From NCBI GenBank assembly GCA_045104975.1, contig JBGCCY010000023.1, positions 9,504-73,503 of the forward strand: a stretch of 64,000 nt of DNA, in the 5' to 3' direction. Below, one piece after another: positions 36,061 to 43,985 of this stretch. This stretch comes from CAJQQY01 sp045104975 (GTDB lineage Bacteria; Bacteroidota; Bacteroidia; Chitinophagales; Saprospiraceae). The position numbers and the translations under genes were made by a program. Under the pieces are notes generated by a model. The model was given only the letters and a program-made list of their open reading frames with translations. It was not told where the DNA came from and did not search any database. Positions within the stretch are counted from its first letter, which is position 1. Every line of letters begins with the position of its first letter.

Positions 36061-36092
36061 TTTTTTTGCCACAGACTTGGACTGACTTTTAT
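36061..36092. repeat. Single-arm copy of the GCCACAGACTTGG repeat
   Basis: This 32-base segment upstream of the nitrilase gene is identical to the left arm of the palindrome at 34993-35117. The opposite arm is only weakly recognisable (AAAGTCTGTAAAAAGTCA near 36140-36158), so the copy is degenerate. Confidence 0.7.
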
Positions 36093-36189
36093 AACTTTTT
36101 AAGACTTTCCCCAAACGTAATATTTTTTTCCAAAAAATAAAAGTCTGTAAAAAGTCATTCATCATGATTAGCATCTTGTGGTATTAACC

Positions 36190-36225
36190 ATTAAAAAAAT
36201 AGGCGCAGCTCTTCCGAACTGCACC
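36190..36225 (-). terminator. Terminator of the ssb gene
   Basis: Reading the minus strand, a 10-bp stem (GGTGCAGTTC with GAGCTGCGCC, two G-T wobbles) with a GGAA loop is followed by TATTTTTTT. It lies about 60 bases past the ssb stop. Confidence 0.85.
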
Positions 36226-36286
36226 CACTCAAAGAATAGCTATGGATTACTAAAAAGAAACTCTTGTTGTTAAGCCAAAGTCGAAT

Positions 36287-36643
36287 TTATGCGACGTTCG
36301 CCAATTGGTTTTTATTTGATAATTTGACAAATTCATTCACTACAATTTCTGTCACATAGCGAGTTACACCATCTTTATCTTCATATGACCGATGTGTCAA
36401 TTTTCCTTGAATCGCTACCTCGTCACCTTTGTTTAAAATCTTTTGAAAGTTCTCTGCATTTTTTCCCCATGCCACTAAATTGTGCCATTGCGTTTCGATT
36501 ACTTTTTCACCTTTTGCATTTTTATAAATGTCGTTAGTAGCGATAGAAACGTTAGCGACAAATCTGCCACTTTCTAATTGTTTTACTTCTGGGCTTTTTC
36601 CTAATCGTCCGATAAGTTGAACATTGTTTCTTAGATTACTCAT
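36287..36643 (-). CDS. ssb: Single-stranded DNA-binding protein (tail-less)
   Basis: A 118-residue OB-fold SSB counted from ATG at 36643: NNVQLIGRLGKSPEVKQL, GRFVANVSIATND, ETQWHNLVAWGKNAENFQKIL, KGDEVAIQGKLTHRSYEDKDG. The start is chosen because homology begins at SNLRNNVQ and an A-rich leader precedes it. The same frame is open to an ATG at 36874, which would add 77 Lys/Asn-rich residues; that extension has no recognised homology and may be untranslated leader. The protein ends NKNQLANVA and lacks the acidic DDDIPF-type tip through which canonical SSBs recruit repair proteins, so it may be an accessory rather than the main replication SSB. Confidence 0.9.
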   Translation of the reverse strand: MSNLRNNVQLIGRLGKSPEVKQLESGRFVANVSIATNDIYKNAKGEKVIETQWHNLVAWGKNAENFQKILNKGDEVAIQGKLTHRSYEDKDGVTRYVTEIVVNEFVKLSNKNQLANVA

Positions 36644-37148
36644 ATTGTTATTTTTTTTAGATTTGTTAAATGAATTAAAATTCTCCTTCTTTGAAAGGTT
36701 ATTTGCGGTAATTTTCAGATCGTGATTTTTTCCTAAACCTATCTGATTCACAGGTTTTTGGAAAAATTGCTTTGCTTGTTTCGTGTAAGTTTTAAAATCG
36801 ATTACTAAGTATTTTAAAAAATCGTTAGCTGTTTTTAAAAAGCCTTTAGTTGAATAAATATTTGTATTTTCCATGGTATGTATGTTTTCTTTTTTGTTAA
36901 ATCAAAACACATTTGTGTGATGTTTTTAAAAAGAGCGCGACACTTTCGCCGCGCCTAAAACGTGTAACACAATATTTTAAATGATTGATAATACAAAGAT
37001 AGGGGGAGGTGCAAGCGATAGTCGTTTTTTAAATGAGTAGTGCCGATTGTAGCCGTTTGCAAACGAATTAAAACAAAGAAACAAAATCTAACTAACTGAT
37101 TACTAACACTTTACAACCTAACATCAAAAATAGAAATTTTAAATAAAA
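36644..37148. other. Gene-poor stretch upstream of ssb
   Basis: If ssb starts at 36643, these about 500 bases hold no recognised gene. They contain the open in-frame extension of ssb (36644-36874), a small GC hairpin around 36932-36955 (GCGCGACAC / GCCGCGCC type), and on the minus strand a TATCTTTG element near 36993-37000 that could be the ssb promoter, giving a leader of more than 300 bases. Nothing else is seen. Confidence 0.5.
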
Positions 37149-37907
37149 ATGAAAATACAATACCTCTCCGACCTCCATTTCGAATTCCCACAAAACCGAA
37201 AGTGGCTCAAAGAAAATCCTATCATTCCAAAAGGAGACATCTTACTCGTCGCAGGAGACACCTATCACTTAGGAAATCAATTTACCAATCCATGGATTTT
37301 TGATGAGTTGTCTGACAAGTTTGAGCAAGTATTTTTGATTCCAGGCAATCATGAATATTATGGAAAATATGACATCGCTCAATCCAAAGATCAACTCCGA
37401 ATTGAAGTGCGACCAAACGTCACTTTACTCCATAATCATGCGATGGAATATAAAGGTGTCCAATTTATTTTTTCTACCCTTTGGTCAAAAGTGGAAAAAC
37501 ATATTGCTGCAGTTTACAAAGGCATGTATGATTTTCGGATGATCCACTTTGACGGAGAACCTTTTTCGGTTGCACATTATAATGAATTACATCAAGTGAG
37601 TTTAAATTTTTTGACCAACGCCATTGCGCAAAAAACCGTTGACAAATGTGTGGTCATGACTCACCATCTTCCTAGCGAAAAGTGCAATGCCGCAGAATTT
37701 CAAGGAAGTGCATTGAACGAAGGATTTTGTACAGACTTAACAAATTGGATAAAAGACTTACCAATCGATTTCTGGATTTATGGACACAGTCATCGGAATA
37801 TGCCAGATTTCAAAATTGGTGGAACTCAATTGTTGACGAATCAGTTAGGATATGTTGGATTCGGAGAACATGGAAGTTTTCGGAGAGACGCGACTTTCGT
37901 TCTGTAA
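37149..37907 (+). CDS. Calcineurin-like metallophosphoesterase
   Basis: A 252-residue soluble phosphoesterase with the full metal-binding set: LSDLHFEF (Asp8, His10), AGDTYH, IPGNHEYYG, MTHHLPS and GHSHRNMPD. The length and compact form fit small single-domain members that act on phosphodiesters or phosphoproteins. The stop codon TAA (37905-37907) is part of a REPIN-like palindrome, so the element defines the protein end. Two RlaP-like nucleotidyltransferase genes follow on the same strand. A role with them in nucleic-acid end processing is possible but only inferred. Confidence 0.9.
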   Translation: MKIQYLSDLHFEFPQNRKWLKENPIIPKGDILLVAGDTYHLGNQFTNPWIFDELSDKFEQVFLIPGNHEYYGKYDIAQSKDQLRIEVRPNVTLLHNHAMEYKGVQFIFSTLWSKVEKHIAAVYKGMYDFRMIHFDGEPFSVAHYNELHQVSLNFLTNAIAQKTVDKCVVMTHHLPSEKCNAAEFQGSALNEGFCTDLTNWIKDLPIDFWIYGHSHRNMPDFKIGGTQLLTNQLGYVGFGEHGSFRRDATFVL

Positions 37908-38000
37908 GACGACTTTCCAAGTCGTTTTCAACAAGCGAGTCCTTGAAAAAGATACAACTTAAATTTACTAACGATTAAACGACTCGGAGAGTCGTCCTAC
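37904..38000. repeat. REPIN-like double hairpin, copy A
   Basis: The left arm starts GTAAGACGACTTTCCAAGTC and the right arm ends GAGAGTCGTCCTAC. The arms are near-perfect reverse complements over about 24 bases, and each is also a hairpin (ACGACTTTCCAAGTCGT). The head GTAA/GTAG plus hairpin matches REP architecture. It provides the stop codon of the upstream gene and ends 7 bases before the next ATG. Confidence 0.8.
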
Positions 38001-38007
38001 GAGAGAC

Positions 38008-38772
38008 ATGAAAAAAATTATCCAAGAAAGATTACTCAACATTCAAAAAGAAAAAAATATCAAAATCCTTTTCTCTAGCGAAAGTGGAAGTCGAGGTTGG
38101 GGATTCCCTTCGCCCGATAGCGATTATGATGTTCGCTTTTTTTACGTTCGATCTAAAAATGAATACTTGTCAATCAGCGACGGAAAGGATCAATATGATT
38201 TCCCCATCAATGATTTGTTAGACATCAACGGTTGGGACATTCGCAAAGCACTTCGATTGATGATGAAGTCGAATGCTTCTCCTTTGGAATGGTTGCAATC
38301 ACCAATCGTTTACATGGAGGAATCTGGAATTCGAGAGGAAATTTTCAACTTGGCAAAAAAGTATTTTATTCCGCGAGCAACGGCACATCATTATTTAGGC
38401 ATTTCCAAAAATCTATTGGAACAAGGAATCGTGGGGGAGGAATTTAAAATCAAAAAATACTTTTACGTTTTGCGTTCCTTGCTTTCTGCAAAATGGATTA
38501 TTGATAAAAATGAAATTGCGCCAATGGAGTTTCATCTTTTGATGGAGCAAATTCAAAATCGAACTGAATTGGTGGAAGCAATAAATATTTTATGGGAAAA
38601 GAAAAAAATCGCCTTGGAAGGTGCATTGACTGCTGTCCAACCAATTATTCATGATTTTGTAAAAACAGAATTTGCCAGATGTGACGAGGCAGTCAAAAAT
38701 ATTGAACGACGGGACAATGATAAAACGGAGTTAGATATTTTTTTTAGAAAAATAATTGAACAATACGGTTAG
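38008..38772 (+). CDS. RlaP-like nucleotidyltransferase (PF10127), first of two
   Basis: A 254-residue cytosolic protein of the DNA polymerase beta-like nucleotidyltransferase superfamily. The N-terminal motif GSRGWGFPSPDSDYD (27-41) supplies the Gly-Ser helix and the metal-binding aspartates. After it come FFYVRSKNEYLSI and WDIRKALRLMMKSNASPLEWLQSP, typical of the RlaP/YcgL-type family that is known from bacterial RNA-repair operons. The second paralogue begins two bases after this stop codon, so the pair is translated together. The target (RNA ends, tRNA or protein) is not visible from sequence. Confidence 0.85.
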   Translation: MKKIIQERLLNIQKEKNIKILFSSESGSRGWGFPSPDSDYDVRFFYVRSKNEYLSISDGKDQYDFPINDLLDINGWDIRKALRLMMKSNASPLEWLQSPIVYMEESGIREEIFNLAKKYFIPRATAHHYLGISKNLLEQGIVGEEFKIKKYFYVLRSLLSAKWIIDKNEIAPMEFHLLMEQIQNRTELVEAINILWEKKKIALEGALTAVQPIIHDFVKTEFARCDEAVKNIERRDNDKTELDIFFRKIIEQYG

Positions 38773-38774
38773 TC

Positions 38775-39878
38775 ATGACAATCCAAGATTTAAGAGATAA
38801 CAATTTAATTCTCCTAGAATGCATTTCAGGCAGTCGAGCTTACGGGCTCGACTTGCCTACTTCTGATACTGACTTAAAAGGTGTTTTTATTTTACCAAAA
38901 GAAAAATACTATGGTTTGGATTATATTCCACAGGTTGCCAACGAAACTAATGATGAAGTTTTTTATGAGTTAAAAAGGTTCTTTGAATTGTTGGCTAAAA
39001 ACAATCCGAACATTTTGGAATTACTCAATACCCCTGAGGATAAAATTATTTTCAAGCATCCACTTTTTGAAAAATTAGATGCATCTCTTTTTCTTTCCAA
39101 AAAATGTAAACAATCATTTGCTGGTTATGCGATGGCTCAAATCAAAAAAGCACGAGGTTTGAATAAAAAAATAGTTAACCCAATTGCGAAGGAGAAAAAA
39201 AACATTCTACATTTTTGCTATGTCATTCATAGGCAAGGATCAATTCCACTTTTAGATTGGTTAGAAAAAAATAATTTCCAGCAAGAGAATTGTGGATTGG
39301 TCAACGTTGCTCATATGAAAAATTTGTACGCTCTTTTTTATGATAAAAATGGAGAAGCAAATTTTAATGGTGTAATGAAAAAAGAAACTGCCAATGATGT
39401 TTTGTTAAGTAGTGTTCCGAAAGGAACAGAGCCAATTTCTCATCTTTCATTTAATCTGGATGGCTATGCGAAATATTGCAAAGATTACAAAGAATATTGG
39501 AGTTGGGTAAAATTGCGCAACGAAGCTCGCTATGAAAATACTGTCGAACATGGAAAAAATTATGATACCAAAAATATGATGCACACGTTTCGATTATTAC
39601 AAATGGCGGAGGAAATTTTGAGAGATGGAAAAGTAAATGTGCATCGAGAAAATCGAGAGGAATTATTGGCCATTCGATTTGGAAAATTTTCCTACGATGA
39701 ACTCATCGAAAAATCCAATCAGCTAATTCAAAATGTTGAAGCGGCCTATTCGATTAGTCATTTGCCAAAAGCTCCAAATATTGAATTGATTGAAAAAATG
39801 TTAATTGAGATCAGAGACCAATGGTATCAGAATCATTCTTTTATTTCGCAAGACGACTTTCCAAGTCGTTTTCACTAA
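38775..39878 (+). CDS. RlaP-like nucleotidyltransferase (PF10127), second of two
   Basis: A 367-residue paralogue of the preceding protein with the nucleotidyltransferase motif ISGSRAYGLDLPTSDTDLKG (GSRAYG 19-24, DTD 31-33), then VFILPKEKYYGLDYI and LELLNTPEDKIIF. The longer C-terminal half is helical (WSWVKLRNEARYENTVEHGKN; MMHTFRLLQMAEEIL) with His/Asn residues that fit the family. Its C-terminal nine residues (QDDFPSRFH) are encoded by a REPIN-like element: the element's usual in-frame stop TAA has become CAA at 39849-39851, so translation continues to the TAA at 39876. Function unknown; RNA-end nucleotidyl transfer is a family-based guess. Confidence 0.85.
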   Translation: MTIQDLRDNNLILLECISGSRAYGLDLPTSDTDLKGVFILPKEKYYGLDYIPQVANETNDEVFYELKRFFELLAKNNPNILELLNTPEDKIIFKHPLFEKLDASLFLSKKCKQSFAGYAMAQIKKARGLNKKIVNPIAKEKKNILHFCYVIHRQGSIPLLDWLEKNNFQQENCGLVNVAHMKNLYALFYDKNGEANFNGVMKKETANDVLLSSVPKGTEPISHLSFNLDGYAKYCKDYKEYWSWVKLRNEARYENTVEHGKNYDTKNMMHTFRLLQMAEEILRDGKVNVHRENREELLAIRFGKFSYDELIEKSNQLIQNVEAAYSISHLPKAPNIELIEKMLIEIRDQWYQNHSFISQDDFPSRFH

Positions 39879-39926
39879 ACGAGTATAATATTACTAAATG
39901 ATAAACGACTCGGAGAGTCGTCTTAC
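39848..39926. repeat. REPIN-like double hairpin, copy B, overlapping a gene end
   Basis: The left arm GCAAGACGACTTTCCAAGTC is the same as copy A except for one T-to-C change, and the right arm ends GAGAGTCGTCTTAC. It overlaps the last 31 bases of the upstream gene and ends 11 bases before the lspA -7 element. Confidence 0.8.
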
Positions 39927-39936
39927 GAAAAATCAT

Positions 39937-39944
39937 TAAGTTTG
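39937..39944 (+). promoter_or_regulatory. Bacteroidota -7 element (TAAGTTTG)
   Basis: A TAnnTTTG match 24 bases before the lspA start codon. The REPIN arm occupies the place where a -33 element would lie. Confidence 0.45.
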
Positions 39945-39967
39945 CACAGACAAAAAAAATCAAACAC

Positions 39968-40495
39968 ATGTTTAAAAATAAAACAGTCCGAAATATTATT
40001 ATCCTTTTTATCGTCATCGCCAATATCGGTTGCGATCAAATTTCCAAAAAAGTAGTTCGTGAATCTGTCGAGCCAGGAGATCGTATCGAAATCATCAATC
40101 AAAATTTTCTATTGATGAATGTCGAAAATGATGGAGCGTTTTTGAGTTTGGGAAGTAATTTCTCTCCTATGCTTAAAAGTATTTTGCTACTTGGTTTGCC
40201 TTTGATGATGTTGATAGGAGTTTTGTTTTATCTTTTTACACAAACGAAATTACCAAAGATCGCTCTGATCGGTTGGAGTTTTGTCATCGGCGGCGGAATT
40301 GGAAATATGTATGATCGCATCAAATTTGGTTCGGTGACTGATTTTTTATTTATCGATTTAGGAGGTGTTTTCAGGACAGGAGTTTTTAATATGGCGGATG
40401 TTTCGATTATGGTTGGAATGGGGTTTTTGATTTTATTTTACATTCAAGATTCGATAAAAAAAGAAGAACCTCCTTTAGAAATGGATCCTCAATAA
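39968..40495 (+). CDS. lspA: Lipoprotein signal peptidase
   Basis: A 175-residue inner-membrane aspartyl protease that removes signal peptides from prolipoproteins after diacylglyceryl attachment. The catalytic aspartates are Asp116 in GGGIGNMYDRI and Asp144 in FNMADVSIMVG, and VENDGAFLSLGS and GSVTDFLFID match the other conserved blocks. Four transmembrane helices are seen (about 8-24, 68-90, 97-115, 142-160). The window encodes many lipoproteins that need this enzyme. The downstream methyltransferase gene starts 13 bases after the stop and may be co-transcribed. Confidence 0.96.
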   Translation: MFKNKTVRNIIILFIVIANIGCDQISKKVVRESVEPGDRIEIINQNFLLMNVENDGAFLSLGSNFSPMLKSILLLGLPLMMLIGVLFYLFTQTKLPKIALIGWSFVIGGGIGNMYDRIKFGSVTDFLFIDLGGVFRTGVFNMADVSIMVGMGFLILFYIQDSIKKEEPPLEMDPQ

Positions 40496-40508
40496 ATAAT
40501 TTTGGACA

Positions 40509-41135
40509 ATGGATCGAAATAAAATTGCCGTTAACGTTTTTGATAAATTGGCCAAAACGTATCAAGACAAATTTATGAATGTAGATTTGTACAAAGATTC
40601 ATTTGATCTTTTTTGTCAAAATATTAAACATAGAGATTCCGAAATTTTAGAAATCGCTTGTGGCCCAGGTAATATCACTAAACATCTTTTAGCTAAAAGT
40701 CCTGACCTTAAAATACTAGGAATTGATTTAGCGCCCAACATGATTGATTTGGCAAAAATCAATAATCCAACTGCCAATTTTCAAGTGATGGATTGTCGAA
40801 ATATTGAAATGTTTGATAAAAAATTCGACGCCATCATGTGCGGATTTTGCTTACCCTACCTTTCCAAAGAAGAAACTTCCAAATTAATTTTAGATGCTTC
40901 CACTCTTTTAAATCCAAGTGGCTTATTTTATTTGAGTACGATGGAAGATGATTATTCTAACTCAACTTTTAAAAAAGGAAGTTCTGGGGATGAGATCTTT
41001 ATGCATTATTATCCTTTTAATTTTTTAGAAAATATATTGAATAAAAATCATTTTAAAATACTACATTTTGAACGGAAGAAATATTTTCATAATGAAGAAG
41101 AGACTACGGACTTGATTGTTATTGCGCAAATTTGA
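40509..41135 (+). CDS. Class I SAM-dependent methyltransferase
   Basis: A 208-residue cytosolic protein with the Rossmann methyltransferase core: ILEIACGPGNITKHLL (motif I), ILGIDLAPNMIDLAK (motif II), FQVMDCRNIEMFDKKFDAIMCGFCLPYL (motifs III-IV), and LLNPSGLFYLSTMED. The substrate is not evident; the sequence fits the Methyltransf_11/25-type small-molecule group. It lies 13 bases after lspA. The stop codon TGA lies inside a palindromic repeat (41131-41206). Confidence 0.88.
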   Translation: MDRNKIAVNVFDKLAKTYQDKFMNVDLYKDSFDLFCQNIKHRDSEILEIACGPGNITKHLLAKSPDLKILGIDLAPNMIDLAKINNPTANFQVMDCRNIEMFDKKFDAIMCGFCLPYLSKEETSKLILDASTLLNPSGLFYLSTMEDDYSNSTFKKGSSGDEIFMHYYPFNFLENILNKNHFKILHFERKKYFHNEEETTDLIVIAQI

Positions 41136-41206
41136 CGGTTAAACTGTTTCAGCATGGAGAAAAACCGTCAAACAATTAGCGAAGCGAAAACAGTATAACC
41201 GTCAAA
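41131..41206. repeat. Palindrome carrying a stop codon (GACGGTT arms)
   Basis: The 19-base arm TTTGACGGTTAAACTGTTT (41131-41149) pairs with 41188-41206 at 18 positions. The stop codon TGA of the methyltransferase gene is positions 3-5 of the element. Internal ACCGTCAAAC and GCGAAGCGA units resemble the sequence after metF. Confidence 0.75.
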
Positions 41207-41240
41207 TTCATCTCCATCATTTTTTTCTTATTTTCGCTTT

Positions 41241-42767
41241 ATGAAAAACCTCAATCATAAAGTCTTTTGGATTCCTTTCTTTTTAGTTTTACTCTCCTTG
41301 CTTTTTAGTTTTTTAGATCAAAAATTATTTCTCGAAAAAACAACTGCTGCCAATAATTGGATTCTTGATAATTTCGGAATTCTATTTTCATGGAGCACTT
41401 TTGTTTTTCTTATTTTATTGGTTTTCGTTTATTTTTCTCCTTTGGGAAATGTCAAAATTGGTGGCGAAAATGCTAAACCGATTTTAAGTAAATGGAAATG
41501 GTTTTCGATCACTATTTGTACGACGATTGCAACAGGAATTTTATTTTGGGGCGCTGCTGAACCTTTGACTCACATGCATAAACCTCCGCTTGGTTTAGGT
41601 GTCGCAGCAGCTTCGGAAGGAGCACAAGATTTTGCAATGTCAACCATGTTTATGCATTGGACATTTTCGCCGTATGGAATTTATACCGTTGGAGGATTGC
41701 TATTCGCTTTGTGTTTTTACAATTTCAAACAGCGATTTAGTTTAGGTTCTTTGTTTTATCCTTTGAGGGGGAAATCGGTGGAAGGAAATTTAGCACATGG
41801 AATTGATGCAATTTGTTTGTACAGTTTAGTTGCTGGAATGGCTGCTAGTTTAGGAACTGGAATGTTGACGATTTCAGGAGGAATGAATGCGATTTTTAAA
41901 ATAGAACAAACAACATTTTTACTAGGAATGATTGGTTTATTAATTGTGATTTCATTTGTTTTTTCTTCCATTTCAGGTTTGCAAAAAGGAATTAAAGTTT
42001 TGTCAGACATCAATATTAAAATATTTTTCGGCCTAGCTATTTTCATCTTTTTGACTGGCCCAACTATGGAAATGTTAACTTTTGGTTGGAACGGAATTCA
42101 AGATTATGTCATCAACTTTGTACCAAGAAGTTTGAGTTTGGGAAATGAATTGGATGATACTTGGCGAAATAGTTGGACAGCTTTTTATTTTGCCAATTGG
42201 ATGGCATGGGCACCGATTAGTACTTTATTTTTAGGATTCCTTTCGGTGGGATATCGAGTGCGAACATTTATTCATTTCAATTTAATTTTTCCTTCTTTGT
42301 TCAGCATGGTTTGGATGATAATTTTGAGTGGAACAACTATGTCGGTTGACCTCGCAGAGGGAACAATTTTTCCTCTCAATCAAATTATGGCAGAGCAAGG
42401 TGTGCAAGGTGTTATTTTTGGTTTGCTTAAATATTTGCCTTGGGAAAGTTTTGTAAGTATCATTTTTCTCTTCGTTACTTTTTTATCATTTGTGACGGCA
42501 GCTGATTCAAATACAACTGCGATGAGTAATATTTCTAATCACGGAATTTCACCTGAGAATCCAGAATCACCTTTGACGACTAAAATTATTTGGGGCGTTT
42601 TGATTGGAGGAATTTCGTTTGTGATGGTTTCTTCAACTGGAATTGATGGAGTGAGAATGTTGTCTAATTTGGGTGGATTTCCTGCTTTGTGGTTATTTAT
42701 GTTTGTGGGGTTAAGTTTGGGAAAATTGGTTTGGATGAGTTACTCTGATATAAAATATTTTGGCTAG
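41241..42767 (+). CDS. BCCT-family transporter (betaine/choline/carnitine type)
   Basis: A 508-residue inner-membrane transporter with about 12 hydrophobic segments. The BCCT signature region is present: GILFWGAAEPLTHMHKPP, FMHWTFSPYGIYTVGG, then YSLVAGMAASLGTGMLTISGG, FYFANWMAWAPISTLFLG and FLSFVTAADSNTTAMS. These include the aromatic residues of the Trp-rich substrate site. Substrates of the family are quaternary ammonium compounds, used as osmoprotectants or carbon sources; which one is taken up here is unknown. The C-terminus is short. It is a single gene flanked by palindromic elements. Confidence 0.93.
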   Translation: MKNLNHKVFWIPFFLVLLSLLFSFLDQKLFLEKTTAANNWILDNFGILFSWSTFVFLILLVFVYFSPLGNVKIGGENAKPILSKWKWFSITICTTIATGILFWGAAEPLTHMHKPPLGLGVAAASEGAQDFAMSTMFMHWTFSPYGIYTVGGLLFALCFYNFKQRFSLGSLFYPLRGKSVEGNLAHGIDAICLYSLVAGMAASLGTGMLTISGGMNAIFKIEQTTFLLGMIGLLIVISFVFSSISGLQKGIKVLSDINIKIFFGLAIFIFLTGPTMEMLTFGWNGIQDYVINFVPRSLSLGNELDDTWRNSWTAFYFANWMAWAPISTLFLGFLSVGYRVRTFIHFNLIFPSLFSMVWMIILSGTTMSVDLAEGTIFPLNQIMAEQGVQGVIFGLLKYLPWESFVSIIFLFVTFLSFVTAADSNTTAMSNISNHGISPENPESPLTTKIIWGVLIGGISFVMVSSTGIDGVRMLSNLGGFPALWLFMFVGLSLGKLVWMSYSDIKYFG

Positions 42768-42770
42768 CAT

Positions 42771-42789
42771 GTGGTGGTCTGCTTTAGCT
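42771..42789 (+). repeat. REP-like singlet (TCTGCTTTAGCT)
   Basis: Nineteen bases match 45428-45446 at 18 positions. The unit is GTGG/GTAG followed by the imperfect hairpin TCTGCTTTAGCTGA. It begins 4 bases after the BCCT gene stop. It is read as a solitary REP-like unit, a separate family from the ACGACTT-type REPINs. Confidence 0.5.
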
Positions 42790-42851
42790 TAAACTTCTTC
42801 TGACTATTTGTTGTTTATTCATTATCTTTACATTAATAAAAATTCAATAAA

Positions 42852-43331
42852 ATGGATACGCCAAAAGTAGACGATGCGGTAATTCAAGAGGTGCTGGATA
42901 TTTTTTCAAAACACCTGGAAGGTAATAGTTTTAGAAAAACACCTGAGCGATTTGCTATCCTCGAAGAAATTTACAAACGTAATGATCACTTCGATGCGGA
43001 AGCATTATATATTCACATGAAGAACCAAAACTATCGAGTGAGTCGTGCAACGGTTTATAATACTTTGGAACTTTTGGTCAGTTGTGATTTAGTAAAGAAG
43101 CATCAGTTTGGTAAAAACTTAGCACAATACGAGAAATCTCATGGCTACAAACAACACGATCATTTGATCTGCGTTGATTGTGGGAAGGTACTAGAGTTTT
43201 GCGATCCTAGAATTCAGCAAATCAAAAATATGATGGGCGATATTTTAAAATTTAAAGTCGTCGATCATTCTTTGAACTTATATGGTAACTGTGATGGGGC
43301 TTGTCCTCGTACCCAGAAAAAAGAGGAATAA
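42852..43331 (+). CDS. Fur-family transcriptional regulator
   Basis: A 159-residue metal-responsive repressor. Residues about 20-80 are the winged helix (SFRKTPERFAILEEIYKRNDHFDAEALYIHMK, VSRATVYNTLELL). The C-terminal half has the metal/dimer region KQHDHLICVDCGKVLEFCDPRI with Cys-x-x-Cys, and a second Cys pair in GNCDGACPR. These are structural zinc sites typical of Fur/Zur/PerR. Which metal it senses cannot be read from sequence. It controls iron- or zinc-linked genes elsewhere; no obvious target lies next to it. Confidence 0.93.
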   Translation: MDTPKVDDAVIQEVLDIFSKHLEGNSFRKTPERFAILEEIYKRNDHFDAEALYIHMKNQNYRVSRATVYNTLELLVSCDLVKKHQFGKNLAQYEKSHGYKQHDHLICVDCGKVLEFCDPRIQQIKNMMGDILKFKVVDHSLNLYGNCDGACPRTQKKEE

Positions 43332-43450
43332 TATTGTTTCTTCCTCCGATTCAACCCTTTGGTGATTTTTTTTCATAAAAAAGATACTTCTAAGTAACTT
43401 TTCTCTTGAAAATTTAGTTGAACCAAAAAACAACTTTAAAACAAACACTC

Positions 43451-43792
43451 ATGACTCATTCATTTTCTCAACACAACGATCAAATTCAAATACTCCAAGT
43501 ACACAGTCTTCTCAACGAATACGATAATAAATCTATAATGCAAGATGTCGAAAATCAAATTAGCCAAGGTTGGACTAAATTTGTACTCGACCTTTCTTTA
43601 ATGGATATTATGAATAGCGTAGGTTTGAATTTTTTGATTTTCATGATGAAAAAATCCCAAAAATCAGGAGGTAATTTGGCGGTCGCTAATGCTTCTGATA
43701 ATATTGTCAAACTACTCGAAGTGACCAAACTGAAATCATTTTTTCAATTATCTCCTTCGGTGGATGAAGCAATGAAAAATTTGGAAGGGTAA
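43451..43792 (+). CDS. STAS-domain anti-sigma-factor antagonist
   Basis: A 113-residue single STAS domain. The family consensus around the phosphorylated serine is D-[IL]-S-x-x-x-x-M-D-S-S-G-[LI]. Here it reads LDLSLMDIMNSVGLNFL, with the phospho-acceptor candidate Ser56 kept and the preceding Asp replaced by Asn. The end (VTKLKSFFQLSPSVDEAM) also matches. The frame is open to a TTG at 43418, but ATG 43451 fits the domain start better. It probably takes part in partner switching with a serine kinase (RsbW-like) encoded elsewhere. Confidence 0.87.
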   Translation: MTHSFSQHNDQIQILQVHSLLNEYDNKSIMQDVENQISQGWTKFVLDLSLMDIMNSVGLNFLIFMMKKSQKSGGNLAVANASDNIVKLLEVTKLKSFFQLSPSVDEAMKNLEG

Positions 43793-43820
43793 AATTGAAT
43801 AATCTTTATATCAAAACAAA

Positions 43821-43860
43821 AAGGTGAATTATCTTCAGGATAATTCACCTTTTTTATTTT
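43821..43860 (+). terminator. Strong intrinsic terminator
   Basis: A perfect 13-bp stem (43821-43833 with 43839-43851, loop TTCAG) is followed by TTTTTATTTT. It ends the STAS gene transcript 30 bases past its stop and separates it from purA. Confidence 0.92.
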
Positions 43861-43972
43861 TCCAAAAGTTGATATCTATTTTTGATTATCAACTCAAATT
43901 AATCGCCTCAAAAAACTTTTCCACATTCCAATCAAATACTTGTAAAAGATTAGTCCTGAATAAGAAAGTTTG

Positions 43973-43980
43973 TATCTTTG
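43973..43980 (+). promoter_or_regulatory. purA promoter -7 element (TATCTTTG)
   Basis: An exact TAnnTTTG octamer after the STAS-gene terminator. Transcription would start near 43986 and give a leader of about 77 bases before the purA ATG. Confidence 0.6.
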
Positions 43981-43985
43981 ACTTT

